This document shows positions 60,286 through 64,000 of a stretch of 64,000 nucleotides of DNA, in pieces. Both the position numbers and the translations under genes were made by a program. Under the pieces are notes generated by a model. It saw only the letters and a program-made list of their open reading frames with translations. It had not been told where the DNA came from and did not search any database. This DNA comes from Populus alba (Eukaryota; Streptophyta; Magnoliopsida; Malpighiales; Salicaceae), in the NCBI RefSeq assembly GCF_005239225.2, contig NC_133284.1, positions 32,660,339-32,724,338 on the forward strand. Reading direction: 5' to 3'. The stretch's first letter is position 1. Every line of letters begins with the position of its first letter.

Positions 60286-62270
60286 ATGAATTCTGTTGGC
60301 CTGGAATCAACAGCAGTATGCCATGTGGTGGCGATGCCTTTTCCCGGCAGAGGCCACATCAACCCCATGATGAATTTCTGCAAGCTAATAGCTTCAAGAA
60401 AACATGATATTTTGATTACTTTTGTTGTCACAGAAGAGTGGCTTGGCTACATCAGCTCTGAGCCAAGGCCAGAATCTGTACGCTTGGTCACGATACCTAA
60501 TGTCATCCCACCAGAGCGTCTAAAAGCAGTAGATTTTCCTGGATTTTATGAAGCTGTTATGACCAAGATGGAAGCTCCCTTTGAGCAGCTGCTTGATCAG
60601 TTTGAGATTCCTGTGACTGCTATAATTGGGGATATTGAGGTACGGTGGGCTATCAGCGTGGGGAAACAGAAGGAATATTCCAGTGGCTGCTTTTTGGACG
60701 ATGTCGGCAACATTTCTTTCAATGTTGTATCATTTTGATCTCTTCAAACAGAACCAGAAATCACCACCTAATTTGTCAGGTATGTAAACTGCAGCTATCC
60801 TTATTATCTTACTTTGAACTTAATTTCAATGCTTATTAGCATCATGCGTGATTGTATATATTAGTGTTTGGTATAGGCTTAGTAGGTTCTGTCCGAGCTT
60901 GAAATCAATTAAGCACTCTGACAAGATAAAAAAGAGAACAAGAAAATATTGTAAGATAAAAAATATGTTCAGTTTTTTTACTGTTCAATGTGAAAGAGGA
61001 ACTTGGAAGATTGAAGTGGAATTTTCAGCACAGAGTACGGTGAGGCTAGGGTTTTGAACTGGTATTTTCCTTACAGAAAATGGTGAAGCTAGGTTTTTTT
61101 ATTACGGCAATAACATTCAGAAAGGAACTTTTTGCGTTGTCCTTTGTATGATAAATAGATTAAGCTAATGTAAAAAGATTTAAACAAATGGCAGAATGCA
61201 TGATCTTGGATGAGATCAGATATTAGCTGCTTGGACATTTAAGCCAAATACTTGAAGAATTCGTAGAAATCACAAATAAATGGTTCATGTCTTCCTGATT
61301 GACGCTTTCTGAATTCCCATGCTAGTTGATATTTCAAAACAGAAAGTGATAGTAGCAACTGGGTATTTTTCTTGCATATACAGGACAAGTGGATTTACAT
61401 CCTGGAATTTCTTCATCACATTTAGCAGAACTCCAAAAGGTCTTCCAAAAGAATGATCAAAGAGTATTGCAGCTAGCCCTAGAATGCATTTCAAAAGTGC
61501 CGCAAGCACAATATCTTCTGTTCACTTCTATCTATGAGCTTGAGCCCCAAGTCATGGACACTATGAAAGATACTTTTCAATTTCCTGTCTATCCTATTGG
61601 ACCTGCCATACCTTACTTAGAGCTTGAAGGTAATTTGTCAGGAACTAATTACAGTCATATGGCCCCAGACTACTTACAATGGCTAGATTCTCAACCTAAA
61701 GACTCTGTCTTATACATCTCTTTGGGAAGTTTCCTTTCTGTTTCAAGCACCCAAATGGATGAAATTATTGCCGGGCTTCAAGATAGTGGTGTCCGATATT
61801 TGTGGGTGGCACGCGGAGAAGCTTCTCGGTTAAAGGACATATGTAGTGATGATATGGGGCTAGTGCTGCCTTGGTGTGACCAGTTGAAAGTGCTGTGCCA
61901 TTCTTCCATAGGGGGTTTTTGGACACATTGTGGATGGAACTCTACTCTAGAAGCAGTTTTTGCTGGTGTTCCAATGCTTACTTTCCCTCTATTTTTGGAC
62001 CAAGAAGCAAATAGTAAGCAAATTTTAGAAGTTTGGGGGATTGGTTGGAAGGTTAAGAGAGGTTTGAAAGAAGAAAAATTCTTAACCAGAGAGGAAATTG
62101 CAGAACTTGTGCAGAAGTTTATGGATTTGGAAAGCAATGAAGGGAAAGAAATGAGGAGAAGAGCAAGAGAACTTGGAAATATTTGTCAACAAGGTATTGC
62201 TGAAGGCGGATCATCTACGACCAACCTTGATGCATTTATTAGGGATATTTCACTGGGCATCAGGCACTGA
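60286..62270 (+). pseudogene. UGT87A: UGT87A-family glycosyltransferase, gene D, with one single-base frameshift
   Basis: Exons 60286-60779 and 61384-62270 share the intron position and phase of genes A and B. Exon 1 opens MNSVGLESTAVCHVVAMPF and keeps the catalytic His (PGRGHINP) and Asp (AIIGDIE). At 60658-60667 the run GTGGGGAAACAGAAGG has one base more than the GTGGG(A)AACAGAAGG pattern of the paralogues. This shifts the frame and gives a stop at 60736-60738. Removing one base restores agreement through the donor at 60780 (exon length 493 = phase 1). Exon 2 is completely open and canonical: WCDQLKVLCHSS, HCGWNSTLEAVF, GVPMLTFPLFLDQ. The damage is therefore minimal: a very recent null allele, or a homopolymer error in the assembly of an otherwise functional gene of about 460 aa. 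Confidence 0.88.
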
Positions 62271-64000
62271 ACAGTTTTTGAATGCTGTAATCATTTTCCG
62301 GTGATCGAGTTTATTCACTACAGGAAAAAAATGCTTGTCATGTTGTCAGAGTTCAATGGAGTTATGTTCTCTGAAACATGATTAAGGTAAGGAATCAAGT
62401 GTTAACTACTTGTTTGTAGCATTCAATTAACTGATGAGTTCAAATGAGGAAAAAGAAGAAGAAGCTGTGCCTTCTACTTTCGTGAAAAGTAAAAATAAAA
62501 ACTATTAGTATTCTCTCATGAATGTTTTTGTTTCATTAGCAGTACTATCACGAAGATAAGGCTGTGTTTAATTTTAGATCAAGGAAATTAAATGATAATT
62601 AACATTTAAACCGCTTGAACTTTCCTTCGTAAATTTAGAGTAAAATATAGTTTCAACTACACTACTTCTTCAAACGAATATTTAATAGGATAAGGTGAAA
62701 TTAATGACGATAGAGTTTTTGCGGTGCATGTAGTTTTTAATATATATTTATTTTAAAAAAATGATAGAGATGAAAAAAAAATAATAATTTATTTAATGTT
62801 TTTGGCTCTTTTAATATGTACAAAATAATTACTTTTCATTGAAAAAAAAAAAGATTTTAGTTTTTCATTTAATTATTTTATTGAAGCTGTAAAATTACGA
62901 GAGAAAAACTAAATTGCTTTTTTTTTTTTTTTTATTCCATTGGAGATATCTTGGGGAATTTTAAAAGCTCCACTTGAAATTTGAAAAATAGAGGGCGGAG
63001 AGCGTTAGACCAAAGAAAAAAACGTGTGATCTGCAACGGAGTAAGCTTGGAAATTGATGTGGCGTGATATGAATGGACAATGAGAACAGCGATGGTGAAT
63101 TCTAAGGAGAGTTGTAACCTCGCTCTCTCTCTCTCTCTCTCTCGCTCTCTCTCTCTCTCTAATAAAACTGGCGATTAACACCCAAAATATAAAATAACAC
63201 AAGATGAAATTTTTTCTTTAATAAAGTAGCACAATCTAAGGATGTCGTAATTATGAACTGCAATATCACCTGTCACAATTCACAAAACGCGATATTTAAT
63301 CAAATTTTATGTTATTAAAACATGATATTATTAAAATATTATGTTTCTAAACCGTGATATTTGATTTAGTATCATGGTTCAGAACCACAACATTATCAAA
63401 AAGATCATTTTGTAAAATAATTGGATATTTAATAAAATAATTGGAGACAATAGCCAAAACAGGACTGTTTTTAGCTATTATAAGATTTTGGATTATATTT
63501 CGTATTGATATCAACTAGAATGTGTTGTCTGTAGCTGAATTGTCACAATACCTTATCAGAGTAATATAACTCAACCATCTCAAAACATATTAGCTAGACT
63601 ACTGTTGTTCATATATTCATCTTACTAGTGCAGATAATTAGAGTAATGACCAATCTTTCTTTCGAGTAAGCATCCACATGATCTGTAGATTATAAGTTAA
63701 ATAAATATCAAACAATAATAATTCAGTGCAGTTAATTATTTTATTTAACAAATAATTAAAAAAAATAATTTGAATAACATATTGCTTATCGCTCCAATAA
63801 AATGATAGCATATATGCTAAATTGTTTTCAAAAACTCATCCAGCGCACCACCTCGAGTTAAAAACATGTGAGTTTAATTGTATTTTTCAAAGTTTCAAGA
63901 ACACAATATAAATATATATAATTACAAAAATAACATCACAATACCTACATCCTAGTAGGGAGATGAAATGTAACCTTTTATAGTTTGGATTGTTATATTC
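62271..64000. other. Intergenic DNA 3' of the UGT cluster
   Basis: It holds the gene D 3' flank, then AT-rich DNA. A (CT)n microsatellite lies at 63122-63159 with one interruption. A partly palindromic segment around 63,290-63,400 repeats (A/C)GATATT(T/A)AT(T/C)-type words. No gene is recognisable. Confidence 0.5.
63122..63159. repeat. (CT)n microsatellite
   Basis: A CT dinucleotide run interrupted once by CG at about 63143. Confidence 0.9.

Noticed and set aside
63005..63202. Arg/Glu-repeat frame on the minus strand
   Set aside because: The RERERE pattern is just a translated (CT)n microsatellite.
1..64000. CRISPR arrays, bacterial operons, riboswitches, tRNA or rRNA genes
   Set aside because: I found none. 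Spliced genes, plant transposon families and AT-rich intergenic DNA show a plant nuclear window, and no cloverleaf-forming tRNA or rRNA segment was recognised. The tRNA-like TGGTATCAGAGC is a retrotransposon primer-binding site.

Overview
This is a nuclear genome segment of a woody dicot. Genes have spliced GT-AG introns, the sequence is AT-rich, and intergenic space is packed with decayed transposons. Gene order and repeat style suggest Salicaceae, most likely Populus; that genus call is inference. Recognisable protein-coding genes are few: the last exon of an arginine/glycine-rich protein at the left edge, FLX (minus strand), DFO (plus), an LBD12-type LOB-domain gene, a CCT-motif gene resembling FITNESS, and a tandem UGT87A glycosyltransferase cluster of two intact genes, one gene with a single-base frameshift and one wrecked pseudogene.

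Layout: 1-700 holds the end of an RGG-rich gene. 701-12,640 is repeat-rich and contains a MTR4/HEN2-type helicase pseudogene (4075-4305) and a 2.9-kb tandem duplication (4609-10350). 13,233-15,084 (FLX) and 15,500-18,700 (DFO) are divergent genes 415 bp apart. 22,833-23,472 is LBD12-like. 25,050-29,548 is a decayed CACTA transposon. 29.5-35 kb is AT-rich repeats, including a Tourist-like MITE. 35,234-36,369 is the CCT gene. 37,443-38,488 is a DNA transposon with a perfect 10-bp target duplication. 40,233-62,270 is the UGT87A cluster. A block of about 10 kb, made of an inverted pair of Copia fragments and a young full-length Copia element, splits the third UGT.

The gene order is informative. 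From established Arabidopsis annotation, FLX, LBD12 and UGT87A2/A1 are consecutive (At2g30120, At2g30130, At2g30140/50), and FITNESS and DFO are neighbours (At1g07050, At1g07060). Here the two sets are interleaved in one locus, as expected if the two Arabidopsis blocks are complementary remnants of one duplicated ancestral segment.

The most unusual signals are a strict 22-bp array of nine GAATATTC-type palindromes (a heat-shock-element core) in the untranslated leader of the young Copia element, a roughly 4-kb inverted repeat of Copia 3' halves that could form a long hairpin RNA, and a UGT87 paralogue whose sugar-donor motif reads HCGWG instead of HCGWN.
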